In this document: piece by piece, positions 50,806 through 61,968 of the stretch
Position numbering within the stretch: position 1 is the first letter of the stretch
Layout: every line of letters starts with the position of its first letter
NCBI RefSeq assembly: GCF_905147045.1
Contig: NC_065913.1
Span: forward strand, 8,952,501-9,016,500
Direction: 5' to 3'
Source: Nymphalis io
Lineage: Eukaryota; Arthropoda; Insecta; Lepidoptera; Nymphalidae
DNA: 64,000 nucleotides
Translations under genes and position numbers: made by a program
The notes under the pieces: model-generated
What the model was told of the DNA's origin: nothing
Databases searched by the model: none
What the model saw: only the letters and a program-made list of their open reading frames with translations

Positions 50806-51660
50806 TAAGAACAATCCCCCACCCACTTGCAAAGCCCGGGCAAACACCACTGCACTTTGATGTGCTTAATTAATGGGCACATTGTCAGGAGATCTGCTTT
50901 TATGGGATTAAGTATTGCTATGTATATCCATCAACCCGCATTGAAACTGCTATTTAGAAGTCCAAATCACAAGTTGAGGGGAGGCCTTAGCCCAGCAGAG
51001 GCGTTATTTTTTTATAATAAGTAAATAGAAAAGAAAAGTAAAAGTAAGTTGTACACTAGAAGTGAGATTTGGAAGCATGTAAAGACATTGTTTGCGCCTG
51101 AACTCTCTCTAATTTTCACCCTGGGATTTTATGTAAATGTCTATGTCCCACGGCTGGGCTAATCCCTCTCTCTTCTCCCTTTGATGAGGAGCTTATTCCA
51201 ATACGCTGTTCCAATTTAGAGGTGCTAATCTGGGTTTTAACACGCTATCATTGGTAACGATTTACACATTCTATTCACTACCATCTCGGTTCTCAATAGG
51301 ATTAAGAGTGTGTGGGAATAGAGACTGTCTGTGCTTGCACGCACACACAAGTACCATTATTAGTCCCGTGCAGATGTCTAAACCGTTAGTATCCGTAACA
51401 GCCTGTGAATGTCCCACTGCTGGGCTAAAGGCGGGTTGGTGGAATACACATGTGGCAGAATTTCAGTGAAATTAGACACATGCAGGTTTCCTCATGGTGT
51501 TTTCCTTCACCGTCAAGCAGAGATGAATTATAATCACAAAGTGAGCACATGAAAATTCAGTGGTGCTTGCCCGGGTTAGAACTCACGATCATCGGTTAAG
51601 ATTCATGCGTTCTTTCCACTGGGCCATCTCGGCTACAAGTTGTCTAAGCATTATCTAGTT
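50806..51660 (-). mobile_element. SINE-C composite (copy of 30.48-30.96 kb, with longer body)
   Basis: It begins GAACAATCCCCCACCCACTT, the sequence that follows exon 4 in copy A, then holds SINE-C pieces with GGCCATCTCGGCT at the end. Exon 4 itself is missing from copy B at this place. The inverted equivalent is at 62.82-63.64 kb. Confidence 0.7.
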
Positions 51661-52035
51661 TTCATAATCATTTTTCAATTATATTATTCTTTGTAAAAGC
51701 TTCCGTTATTCTATTATCCAGTTGTATGATGGCGTATGTTACACCCCGTTAACGATAGATGGCGCTCATTCGAAATGTCACATTCCTGAATCGCGCTGTC
51801 TAGATATTCGCTACGGAGTGTATATAGTGTAGAAGTGATTGTTTTTGTAATCTAATAAATTGTAGTTTCTTTTACCTAATCCCAGGTATCAGTGTTGCAG
51901 AACTATCGATAGTTTGACCTCGAAAACTATTATCGACAGTACTTCCGAAAGTATCGTCTTGTGTCAATATTGTCGATATTATCGATAGTTACTATAGCTC
52001 TCTGTTCACAATACTATTAATAACTCGTTTGCCTG

Positions 52036-52405
52036 CCTCGTTGGTCTAGTGGCTTGATATAAGACCGCAGATCCCGGAGGTCCTGGGTTAAATTCCCAGA
52101 TCGGGCCAATAAAAAGTTATTGGGTTTTTCTGTTAGAAAATTCTCAGTAGCAGCCCGGAGTTCGGAAGTTGGAAGTGTGTACACTCCCGTGCCTCGGAAA
52201 GCACGTAAAGCCGTTGGTCCTGCGCCTGAACTCTTTCCGGTCGTGTCGGGTCGCCGTCCCATCGGATTATGAGAGTTAGGGAGTAGAGAGTGCACCTGTG
52301 TTTGCGCACACACTTGTGCACTATAATATCTCCTGCGTAGTTGGCCAATCTCTCTTGAGATTGGCCGCCGTGGCCGAAATCGGTCTGGAGGACATTATTA
52401 TTATT
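52036..52405 (+). mobile_element. SINE-B
   Basis: GCCTCGTTGGTCTAGTGGCTTG is followed by a B box changed to GGGTTAAATTCCC. It is preceded by the CTATCGATAG-rich patch (51895-51998), as at 31.2 kb. Confidence 0.85.
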
Positions 52406-52524
52406 ATGAATAATATTGATAACAGCAATCCATAGGTATTCATTCGATAGTAACGATTCAATAAAACTTCATTAATAATAGTGTTGTTACTGGGCCTACT
52501 ACATTACTTATCTTGAGAAAGCAA

Positions 52525-52600
52525 TTATAATATAATAATAATAATAATAATAACCCCACCGACGTATATTTACGTTGCCGACGTGGTGGGGCTTGTTTTT
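52525..52600. repeat. TAA microsatellite and inverted repeat
   Basis: About eight TAA/ATA units, then CCCCACCGACG, a short spacer and CGACGTGGTGGGG (52554-52592). R4/Dong elements insert into TAA-type repeats, and one lies downstream, so this may be its original 5' junction. Confidence 0.65.
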
Positions 52601-52603
52601 TTT

Positions 52604-53197
52604 TTTTTTATATGTCCGGGATGGCAAATCTCACATCGTCAATCGCTTCATCGGGATTTCAATCAAGGCTTTATATTTAAGCTCATTAACTAACATCTAC
52701 ATTAAAAGAGTCAATTAGTTTCAGAGATTTAGAATTAGGATTACGTTGTTAATGTACCAGGAGAACATAAACAGTGAGTCGGTCTCACCGAATGATTAGA
52801 TTAAAAGAGTCAATTAGTTTCAGTTAGGATTAGAGTGTTAATGTACCAGGAGATCATAAACAGTGAGTCGGTCTCTAATCCTAACTGAAAGTAATTGACT
52901 TTTTTTTTTTTTTTTATTTGCCCCGGGATGGCAAATGACTCTAATCCACCTGATGGTAAGTGGTAGTAGAGTCCAAACGCGACGACGGCCAGTACAGTCG
53001 GGAAGAATGTTCTATACTAGCCGTCACCGCCTTGCCGGCCCGCAAGATGCCTCTTCACGCCTCGTTTGAAGGAACCCGGGTTGTAAGAGGAGGGGAACAC
53101 GTGAGCTGGTAAGGAATTCCATTTTTTGGTGATGCGTCAAAGAAAGGAGTTGCCGAATTTCTTTGTGCGCGATGGAATTGATGTCACAGTTAGGCGG
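52604..53197 (-). mobile_element. LINE-A tails and minisatellite units, scrambled
   Basis: Two minus-strand LINE-A 3' ends (poly-A complements at 52600 and 52902) sandwich about two 89-bp minisatellite units (52690-52880), one of them inverted at its end. The second LINE-A piece stops at GGCGGTGA near 53198, where the R4/Dong leader begins. Confidence 0.75.
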
Positions 53198-53467
53198 TGA
53201 GGCTATCATTGAAGCGCACAGTTGTCCGCTTCAATGATTCTTAGGGCTATGCCAATAGAGCTACTCATGTTGGATTGGCCTAAGATGAGAAGACAGACCA
53301 AGAGAGATACAACCCAAGCCAAGGTGGAACAGCGTACGCCGAGGGCTCCATGGCTAAGGGGTCGTTAGTATGTATGGGTAAAAGGTCGTTAGTATGCGAA
53401 CTTTAGAGACAAGGGGAACTCTAATTTAATTTACCCTTATCACAGTGAATGCAGGGCTCTGCTGTGA

Positions 53468-54595
53468 TTGACTTTTATGTCCCTAGCTACTCGTGGGAAT
53501 AATATGATAACTAGGTCTAAAACTAAAAAATATATACAGGCGAACGAGCCATCGTTAGAAGAAGAGTCCACGCAGACTTCTAATTCATCCTCCAAATCTT
53601 TACTCCCATCAATACCCTCTTCATCACCAATTTTGTATGCATCTTCACCAAATTCATCATCAACCGGTGTTCAACCGGCGGATGTTGCACAGGAGACAAA
53701 TTTTGTCAGTGAACCTGTGCCCACCACCAGTGGCGTAAAAAAACGTAAAAAGTGGAGTATGGAAATGAATAAGTTCATTCTACGTACCTACCTATATCTT
53801 ACAAATTTAGAATCAGACATAAATTCATATCTTTCTTCATTACATATAAAATTTATAGATAAATATCCACATATGGAAGTAAGCAGACAGAGAATTGGTG
53901 ACCAACGTAGAGCTATTATACAAAAGAAATTATTATCACAAGAAACCGTTGATCAGATTTACGATGAAGTTAGAACAGAATTGCAAGTAATCCAAACTCA
54001 GATACAACAAAACGCCACAAATCTTAAAACATCCCTTAACACACTAACAGGAAAACGTATGAAATGGACAAATGAATGCAATGAAGCAATTATTAGGATT
54101 TATTTCAAAATAACACAATTAGAGACTAATAAGACCGCTTATAGAAAACGTTTGTATGAAGAGTTTATAAACTTATACCCAGAGTTTACACACATTACAG
54201 AGCAAAGATTAGCGGATCAACGAAGGGCAATAATAAATAATAAATATATTAAACAAGATAGATTAACACTGATTAAACAACAAGTAGCAGATAAATTACA
54301 TTATACACACACACTAACGGAAGACACAGATAATGAACATTTACAAACAACAGAACAAAGTAATATTACACACTACGATGCATTCAAATCTAATTCAAAA
54401 ACAAACTCACAAGCTAGGAAAATGCAAAACACTACAGTTACATGCACTGATTCCGTTACATCAACCCCTATCGATGAACAAAACATAGAAAGTATCACCC
54501 ACGATCATGATATGACTTTAGAAGAAAACACTGAAATAGAGAACACATTCGTTCATGCTCTAGAACATTTTTGTGATACTGAACCAACTAGCTGA
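53468..54595 (+). pseudogene. R4/Dong N-terminal domain (two Myb-like repeats)
   Basis: Residues 1-90 are Ser/Pro-rich. Two similar modules follow: KKRKKWSMEMNKFILRTYL with VSRQRIGDQRRAIIQKKLL, and KRMKWTNECNEAIIRIYFKI with ITEQRLADQRRAIINNKYI. These are helix-rich target-binding repeats as in the R2/R4 group. The TGA at 54593-54595 is in frame with the next ORF (54641-55147), so it is a single nonsense change in a longer protein. Confidence 0.82.
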
Positions 54596-54640
54596 CCATA
54601 CATTCCTAAACAAAGGACTTCTAAAAAGTTTTCATTAATA

Positions 54641-55147
54641 ATGAAATACATAGATACGATGATACTGACAAAATGTGTAAACACTGATACTGATTTTATC
54701 ACTCTACAGACAATAATTTACTGTGCAGCATGGACAGCAGCTAAATGTAATGGGGCAAGAATGACATTCTTAACACAAAACAACCATCAAAACAAATCAT
54801 ACAGAAAACCTAGCTGGCAAAGAAGATTAGAAAATAAAATAAGGAAGTTGCGAGTCAATATAGGCAGGTTAACACAATTTATTAGAGGAAATAGAAACCG
54901 AAAAGTAGTAGCTGCAGTAGAACTCATAAAGACACAATATCAATCACACGCACAATATGAAAATACAAACACGCATATAGAACACTTCTTAGATACCTTA
55001 AAACAGAAACTCAATGCAGCAGCTAGTAGACTTAAGAGATATTTGACGTGTACTGCCCGTAAAATAGAAAACAAAACATTTCCTAACAATGAAAAAATCT
55101 TCTATAGAATTTATTATCTAACTGCAAAGATAATGAGCAAAATCTAG
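54641..55147 (+). pseudogene. R4/Dong linker before the RT
   Basis: 168 residues in the same frame as the N-terminal ORF: RRLENKIRKLRVNIGRLTQF and LKQKLNAAASRLKRY, basic and helical. A frameshift near 55110 and a TAA at about 55172 (within PPPEIFR*FWAKTWENP) separate it from the RT ORF. Confidence 0.75.
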
Positions 55148-55260
55148 AAATACCTCCCCCTGAAATATTTCGATAATTCTGGGCTAAGACATGGGAAAAC
55201 CCCATAGAACGTAATGAACATGCAGACTGGGTTAACGAAATAACTACACATATTCCAGAG

Positions 55261-57495
55261 ATGGAGTTCAACTTCATACCAATAGAAACATTTATAGATG
55301 TCATCAAACGAATGCACAATTGGAAATCCCCAGGCTCAGACAATATTCACAACTATTGGTACAAGAAATTTAGTAGCATACACTCATACATACATAAGTA
55401 CTTAAATACATTCATTCAATCACCACATTTACTACCGAAATATATAACACATGGAATCACATACTTAGTACCTAAAGATAAACATGATACCACAAATCCA
55501 GATAAATACCGACCAATAACTTGCTTACAAACCATATATAAAATTTTATCAGCTTGCATAAGTGAAGAAATATACAAACATTTAACTAAACATAATATAT
55601 TAGCCGAACAGCAAAAGGGGTGTAGAAAAAATAGCCAAGGTTGTAAGGAGCAGCTTACTTTTGATGCAATCATTTTAAGTAGTGCGGTAAAATCAAAATC
55701 AGATATCCATACTATGTTTATTGATTATCAAAAAGCCTTTGATTCAGTCCCGCATAGCTGGTTATTGTATGTCTTAAAATTATATAAAATAAACCCAACC
55801 CTCATATCATTTCTTCAAAATTCTATGCAAAACTGGCAAACTGTATTAAAAATAAAACAATCGTCCATGAAATCTCTAACTACTGAACCAATTCGTATCC
55901 AACGAGGAGTTTTTCAAGGAGACGCTCCGAGTCCCCTCTGGTTTTGCTTGGCCTTAAATCCTCTTTCACTCTTGTTAAATAAAACCAATACAGGATACAC
56001 AATTTACGGTAATAACACCCAATATAACTTATCACACCTCATGTACATGGACGATATAAAACTTTACTCCACTGACAAAAACACGCTGCTTGAGTTAGCA
56101 AGCATTACGGAACAGTTCTCCAAAGATATTCATATGAAATTCGGTGTCGACAAGTGCAAAATTCTGTCAATCTCGAAAGGAAAAATCCTTAATAATAGCT
56201 ACACACTCGAAACTGGTGAACAAATTGAACCAATGGATGAACAAAGCACATATAAATACCTTGGTTTTAAACAATCTAGGCAAATACTACAAACTACGAC
56301 AAAACAAGAACTGCTTACAAAATTCTCGCACCGATTAAATCTCGTATTAAAGACACACCTTAACTCTAAAAACACAATAAAAGCTATTAACACATTTGCC
56401 ATACCCTTACTTACGTACTCTTTCGGAATAATACAATGGTCAAAAAATGACATAAAAAAATTGCAGCGTACTATAAACACTCACTTCACTAAATATAGGA
56501 AACATCATCCAAAATCTTGTATTCAAAGGCTCACACTACCACGCAAAGAAGGAGGAAGGGGATTAATAGACATACACAATTTACACAATAAGCAGATACT
56601 CTCACTCAGACCATACTTCCATGATAAATCCGAACACTCACCTCTACATAGACACGCAACAGAAATAGACAAAAAGCTTACACCATTAAACCTACATGAC
56701 AAAAACACTCAAGTAAACGAACATATCATAAGTACACAACAACAAATGTTGGCATGGACTGAAAAAACACTGCATGGGAGGCACCGAGCCTATTTGAACC
56801 AACCCCACGTCGACAAAGAGAAGTCGAACGAATGGCTCAAACGAGGTGAACTGTTCCCTGAGACCGAAGGTTTTGTGCTCGCCATTCAAGACCAAATAAT
56901 AGCAACTCGTAACTATAGGAAGTACATAATGAAGGATAATAATCAACCTACTGACTTATGTAGACAATGTAACGCAGCCTATGAAACTATTCAGCACATA
57001 ACGGGGGCTTGCAAATCTCTCGTACAGACCGATTATAAGCATCGACATGATCAAGTGGCTGCAATCATACACCAACATTTAGCATACAAATATAAACTTA
57101 TAACAGAAATGAATCCATATTACAAATATAAACCGGAAAGTGTATTAGACACTAGAAACCACAAAATCTACTGGGATAGAACAATAGTAACTGACAAAAC
57201 TATCTGTTATAATAGACCAGATATTACCGTTCATGATAAAATCAATAGAATCGTTTATCTTATCGATATAGCCGTTCCTAATTCACATAACATACGAACC
57301 ACAATATCTGAAAAGTTAAGTAAATATCAAGATCTCGCCATAGAAATTAAAACGCAATGGAAAGCACAAACAGTACACATAGTCCCAATAGTCCTATCAT
57401 CCACAGGTATCGTGCCAAAATCCTTGACACAAACTGAACACCTTACAAATGCCAGCGTATATTATTCATATACTTCAAAAAGCCATAATCCTTAA
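55261..57495 (+). pseudogene. R4/Dong reverse transcriptase and restriction-like endonuclease
   Basis: 744 open codons. RT motifs: WKSPGSDNIHNYWYKKF, YRPITCLQTIYKILS, MFIDYQKAFDSVPH (A), GVFQGDAPSPLWFCLALNPL (B) and LMYMDDIKLYS (C). The C-terminal CRQCN..HITGAC zinc motif (~residue 565) is followed by RPDITVHDKINRIVYLIDIA, the PD-(D/E)XK-like nuclease core. RT and nuclease look intact. The true N-terminus lies upstream in the broken part. Confidence 0.88.
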
Positions 57496-57645
57496 CACCT
57501 GCCGTATCACCCGAAAGTTTATATCATCATCCACTTTATCATCAACGTTTTTAATATAAGCAACACTCCTTAACGCTTGGCTGCAGCCCGCGTTTTCGGT
57601 TTAAACCCTTCGAAAGAAGAGAAACTTTAAAACTTAAATAGAAAT

Positions 57646-57915
57646 AATAATAATAATAATATTGGACATTATTCACACACGGTCATCTGATCCCAAATTA
57701 AGCAGAGCTTGGGTTATGGAAACCAGACAACTGATATACTACGTATACTACTTTTCTTTTGTAAATACATACTTATATAGATAATTACACCCAGACTCAG
57801 GACAAACAGACATGTTCATGCACACAAATGTCTGTCCTGGGTGGGAATCGAACCCACGACCTTTGGCATGAAAGGCAAGTAACTACCAACCACGCCAACC
57901 GGCTCGTCAAAAAAT
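57646..57915 (-). mobile_element. SINE-A, near complete
   Basis: In minus orientation: head GAGCCGGTTGGCGTGGTTGG, B box GTGGGTTCGATTCCCACCC, body GACAGACATTTGTGTGCATG, and a tail ending GTCC(AATATTATT)n. The best-preserved SINE-A. The R4/Dong 3' end lies in its TAA-like tail. Confidence 0.88.
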
Positions 57916-58064
57916 CAATACGTCAATACTATCGAAAAATCATTGATTACCGATAGTCCAAAACTATCGATTTTATCGATAATGGACTATCGACATGCAA
58001 CACTACCCGGTATTACTTATACCTAAAATGAAAGTCATATAATGTATTACATTCATATAATCAG

Positions 58065-58229
58065 GGTAATGTCGTCAACTACGGTTGTTCCGAGCTGATG
58101 ACAGCGGAGCGCATCGGAGAGAGGAGCGCCAAGCTGGTGTCTTTCCTGGACCTGGCGGGCCACAGCAAGTACCAACGCACCACGCTCCACGGGCTCATGG
58201 GTTAGTCCCCGCACTACGCCATGCTCGTT
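58065..58229 (+). pseudogene. GTPBP2: GTPBP2-like exon 5, copy B (nonsense)
   Basis: The same 55-codon exon as at 17170-17334, with DLAGHSKYQRTT. TAC in GLTGY is changed to TAG (58203-58205) and Thr to Met just before. Reading frame, acceptor and donor (GTGAGT) are otherwise kept. The stop truncates the G domain before G4. Confidence 0.88.
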
Positions 58230-58619
58230 GTGAGTATGTTTATTTATTACTAGTTCCCATAAGTGTGGGGGGTGGCTCAGATTTTAGGTATCCTAAGTCT
58301 TTTTCTATAGCCCTGATATCGTGTTTTCAAATTATTATTAGGTAAGATTTTTTTTGGAGTCCTGACATATCAAACCAAAAGTTAATTTTCATTTTATTGA
58401 ATAAATATCTTATCTTAATAATACATTTTTAATTTTAAATTTATTCAGGTAATAATATATAAACCTAACAGCGGCTCAAACTGTAGATCCTACTAAAAAT
58501 AATCGGCAAAAAACTAAACTCTTTTGCTACAATTAAACTATGTAAGAGTTTAAACACAATTTTTTATCATATTTATAAACCCTTATCGAGCAATACGTCT
58601 TATTAATGAAAGTTTTTTA

Positions 58620-58755
58620 AGAGAGAGAGTTGGTTCCTCCTAACTGGCCTAGGCCAGTCTGGGTACGGGCCGAGGGGTTGCCCCCTAACCTGTCGTGTCT
58701 TTAATTTTTGGCCCGAGGAGCCAGGGTAACAGCGACCTAGTGGCTGTAAGTTTTT
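58620..58755. mobile_element. RTE leader fragment
   Basis: CCTAACTGGCCTAGGCCAG, GGGTACGGGCCGAGGGGTTG and GTAACAGCGACCTAGTGGC look like the GC-rich leader of RTE-type elements. It lies in the intron between exons 5 and 6. No coding part is attached. Confidence 0.4.
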
Positions 58756-58838
58756 TAAATCAGCTACAAGATAATATTATAGATGGCACTGTAGTCATAT
58801 TATCAACTTGTACTATAAAGTTTTTTTTTTATTTCTAG

Positions 58839-59001
58839 ATTTCGGCAACAGCCGGTATAACTCGCATCACAGAAGAACACATCGGTCTTCTGCTGGCTTT
58901 GTACATGCCGTTCTTTGCAGTCATCAACAAGTGTGAACTGGTTAGCAACATCAATGCTGTTGTAGCGAGGCTGGCTCAATTGTTGGAACCCGCTAATAAG
59001 G
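58839..59001 (+). pseudogene. GTPBP2: GTPBP2-like exon 6, copy B (one-base insertion)
   Basis: After TTTCTAG it reads ISATAGITRITEEHIGLLLA and LYMPFFAVINKCELVSNIN. This matches the family's VSANTGIxGTTREHLGLALA and the G4 region (N/T/S-K-x-D); here NKCE, so the G4 Asp is Glu. An extra T in CAATTTGTTG (about 58980) shifts the frame. The next exon fits only if that base is ignored. The only copy in the window. Confidence 0.82.
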
Positions 59002-59350
59002 TCAGTGATTTTATTTAAAATAGCATCAATAAAGACTTGCTTATAAACTAGGTTATTATTTCTTACATCAATGCTTTTGGGTGATGGTGACCACTTACCA
59101 TCAGGTGGCCCAATTGCCCGTCCACACACATATAACATAAAGAGAAGCCGGGGGGGGGGGGGGGGAAAGTTTAACAGACAAATAGATATATTTACTTTCC
59201 CATTTATAATATTAGTTTATATTGTAATTGGAAACATGCAGGTTTCCTCGCGATGTTCTTCAAGGAGCACGAGATGATAAATCAGGGATGCTGTATAATT
59301 TATAGATTTATTTAAATTTAAAGTAATGGTATATATTGGTATTATTACAG

Positions 59351-59460
59351 AAACCGCTGTTAATAACTGACGAGAATATGGCAAGGAACTGCGTTGCGCC
59401 GCAAAAGTCGATACTGGACACCATAGACAATGTAGACGAGGAAATCAAAAAGGATCAGGA
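59351..59460 (+). pseudogene. GTPBP2: GTPBP2-like exon 7, copy B
   Basis: 110 nt between ATTACAG and GTGAGT, coding for KPLLITDENMARNCVAPQKS and ILDTIDNVDEEIKKDQ plus two bases of a Glu codon. It joins in frame to exon 8 if that exon starts after CGGCAG. The only copy. Confidence 0.75.
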
Positions 59461-59589
59461 GTGAGTAGCTTCACAAGCCTTTATTTAACCCGAAGTGTTT
59501 CTGGGTGAACTCTTATATATGACTTTAAAACGAGTTCCATACTATTGGTAACGGTAATAATATTGTCTATAGCTACGCCAACCACCCTT

Positions 59590-59780
59590 GCTAGATACTT
59601 GCCTTTCACGCCAAAGGTTGTGGGTTCGGTTCCCACTCAGGAAAGACAATTGTGTGCATTAATATGTCTGTTTTTCCTGAGTCTGTGTGTAATTGTCTAT
59701 ACAATAGTATATAAGTTGTCTGGTTGCCATAGTACAAGCTCTGCTTAGTTTCGGATCAGATATATATATATATATATATA
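59590..59780 (+). mobile_element. SINE-A piece in the intron before exon 8
   Basis: TACTTGCCTTTCACGCCAAA and GTGGGTTCGGTTCCCACTCA (a mutated B box), then the tail with CATAGTACAAGCTCTGCTTA and a TA run. It is shared with copy A, where a second SINE tail lies just upstream. Confidence 0.8.
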
Positions 59781-59814
59781 GTTGAACGCAAATCACAGTA
59801 GTGTCGGCCGGCAG

Positions 59815-59920
59815 GGTGGCCGTGTTCCCGGTGAGCTGCGTGCGCGGCGCCGGCCTCAACGCGCTGCACGCGTGCCTGCTGGCGCTGGCGCCGCGCGGCG
59901 ACCTGCAGCGCCCCGAGGAC
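59815..59920 (+). CDS. GTPBP2: GTPBP2-like exon 8, copy B
   Basis: 106 nt. It completes Glu and reads VAVFPVSCVRGAGLNALHAC and LLALAPRGDLQRPED, ending at GTGAGT. It carries the G5-like region and matches the family's FxLSSVSGExLDLLKxFL. Undamaged, unlike copy A (10-bp deletion). Confidence 0.8.
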
Positions 59921-60000
59921 GTGAGTGAACCATATGTTGCGCAGTTGACTAGTATCCTTTTTATTAAATTATAAATGTTATAATTTATGTCACTTTACAG

Positions 60001-60115
60001 GAGGCGTGCGAGTTTCAAATAGACAAAATTTTCCACATAGGGGACTCGACGGGGCCCGTCGTGGGGGGACTGCTCGCGCGAGGGCGACTCTACGAGGGCA
60101 ACGAACTTATCATAG
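60001..60115 (+). CDS. GTPBP2: GTPBP2-like exon 9, copy B
   Basis: 115 nt, coding for EACEFQIDKIFHIGDSTGPV and VGGLLARGRLYEGNELIIG. Lys in place of the conserved Glu of (V/I)DEI and Asn for the Asp of EGD are changes copy A does not have. The frame is open and the splice sites are fine. Confidence 0.8.
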
Positions 60116-60185
60116 GTGCGTTGCGTTCTGTTAGTTGTGAGATGAATAGAGCGACGTATATTTAACACCAACCCCCCCCCCCCAG

Positions 60186-60400
60186 GACCTCTGGAGTCCG
60201 GCGAATTCGTGGAGATATCCGTGCGCACGATATACCGAAACCGCGTGCGCGCGGGACAGTCGGCGTCGCTGGGCCTGGGTCGCTTCCCGCCGGGACTGCG
60301 GCAGGGCATGGTGCTGCTAGCGCGGCCGGGGGGCTACGCCGCGGGACACGAGCGGCCCACCTTCGGAGGCTGTCCGCCCGGGACTTGCAGAGGACGACAG
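60186..60400 (+). CDS. GTPBP2: GTPBP2-like exon 10, copy B
   Basis: 215 nt after a poly-C CCCAG acceptor. GPLESGEFVEISVRTIYRNR, VRAGQSASLGLGRFPPGLRQ, GMVLLARPGGYAAGH and a Gly/Pro/Cys-rich end, RPTFGGCPPGTCRGRQ. The middle is the conserved RAGQxAxLALG and GMVMVSP region of domain 2. Open; copy A is disrupted. Confidence 0.82.
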
Positions 60401-60895
60401 GTGGGTCGCTAATACAAACCTTATTACTAAATAAAAACTTACATGTATTTAAGACAGAATATATATACGCGGCCAGTAGTGCTATTCTAGAATTTTAGAT
60501 TCATCACTCTCCGGTGAAATGTTGACATGATGATGATGAGTGAGAGAATGTTCTTACAGAGTAGCCATACTGGTTGTAGCTTTATATTTAAAATTATATT
60601 ATACAAACGATTTAAAAAGGCTTTTTTGAATAACGTTTCTACCGCCATGGCAATACTTAGTATTATTGTGTGCTAGTTTGAAAGATGAGTTAGACAGTGT
60701 AACTATAGGCACAAGAGACTTAATATCTTAGTTCCCAAGGTTGATGGCGCATTTCGATGTTAGGGGTGGTTAATAGACTGTGACAAAGTCTATGGGTAGT
60801 GACGACCACTTACCATAAGGTGGTCATTTGCCAGCGTACCTATACGAAATTAAAAAAGTGATATATTTTTTTATTTTCAAAATTCATTGTTACAG

Positions 60896-61165
60896 ATATC
60901 AGAACTAGTCTACTCGTCGCAAGCTTCGGAGAAGAATCGAAAGAACGCGAGGAGACAGAACAAAAATATCCTCCAGGACATCGCCAACGTGAAGAACAGC
61001 CTCACGAAGACATCGGACACGAAGTGCACGAACGTGTACGTGCCGGACGACGGGAGCAAGTACAGCGACGCGCACGTGACGAGCGACACGCAGGAAAAGT
61101 GCGTGTGTGACGACCTGGTATTCCTCGAAGACCCAAACGACCCTAGACGCTGTATATACTTTCAG
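60896..61165 (+). CDS. GTPBP2: GTPBP2-like exon 11, copy B (lineage insertion)
   Basis: 270 nt = 90 codons in phase 0. ISELVYSSQASEKNRKNARR, NILQDIANVKNSLTK, VYVPDDGSKYSDAHVTSD and KCVCDDLVFLEDPNDPRRC, then IYFQ. Hydrophilic, charged, with three Cys. Between domain 2 and the next strand other GTPBP2 proteins have only a short link, so this is an insertion I cannot assign. Confidence 0.75.
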
Positions 61166-61538
61166 GTGAGCAGAAAACTCTACTCGTTTTTAAAAGATTA
61201 GCAAACCTTAGATATGCGATTCCACGCGATTCGCTATCAGCTCTGCTGTATTGTACACCACAAACACTTCTCGATCAATATATCTCTATATATAACACGA
61301 CACTGTTACACTTAACCACTTATATACACTTTAGTTTTACTTACAAAGTTCCGATAACAACTTCACAGATAACCAAAAGGCTAAATTTTTCGCGAATCCA
61401 TAGTCAATACCACAGAATATTAAGATTTCGACCAAATTTCAAGGTCAAAGTTGCTTATATACTCTACTTGCTATTGGAATCGACTATAGACTTGTATATG
61501 TTTGCACAGCACATTGTGTGTGTGTGTTTTTTTATCCG

Positions 61539-61796
61539 TAACAGCACGTGAATGTCCTACTGCTGGGCTTAAGGCCTCCTCTCCCTTTTTTGAGGAGAAG
61601 GTTTGGAGCTTATTCCACCACGCTGCTCCAGTGCGGTTTGATGGAATACACATGTGGCAGAATTTCAGTGAAATTAGACACATGCAGGTTTCCTCACGAT
61701 GTTTTCCTTCATCGTAAAGTACGAGATGAATTATAATCACAAATTAAGTACATGAAAATTCAGTGGTGCCTGGATCATCTCGGCTGTTTTTTTATA
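61539..61796 (-). mobile_element. SINE-C copy in an intron (copy B)
   Basis: The equivalent of 33858-34115 and almost identical to it. Confidence 0.75.
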
Positions 61797-61872
61797 TGCT
61801 AGCAATATTAGTACAGACTGTGCAATATAATATGTAATGCGGTCATGAATTAAATTTGATTGAATGTAACAG

Positions 61873-61968
61873 GCATCCGTGCATGTCCTGAGACACTCCA
61901 CGGCCATCTACCCAGGGTTCCAGTGCTCTGTGCATGTCGGGAACGTGCGTCAGACGGCCATTATCGAG
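61873..61968 (+). CDS. GTPBP2: GTPBP2-like exon 12, copy B
   Basis: 96 nt, identical in coding to 34192-34287: ASVHVLRHSTAIYPGFQCSV, HVGNVRQTAIIE. The domain 3 hallmark HVGNVRQTA is intact. Confidence 0.85.

Larger units (their letters stand above)
53198..57645 (+). mobile_element. R4/Dong-type non-LTR retrotransposon
   Basis: Plus strand. The leader carries a hairpin (TCATTGAAGCG..CGCTTCAATGA) near 53209-53240. One long protein is now split by stops: N-terminal DNA-binding repeats, RT and a restriction-enzyme-like endonuclease. It ends at 57645 in ATAATAATAATAATAATATT, a TAA-type repeat, the known target preference of Dong elements. At least three lesions break the ORF. Confidence 0.88.
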
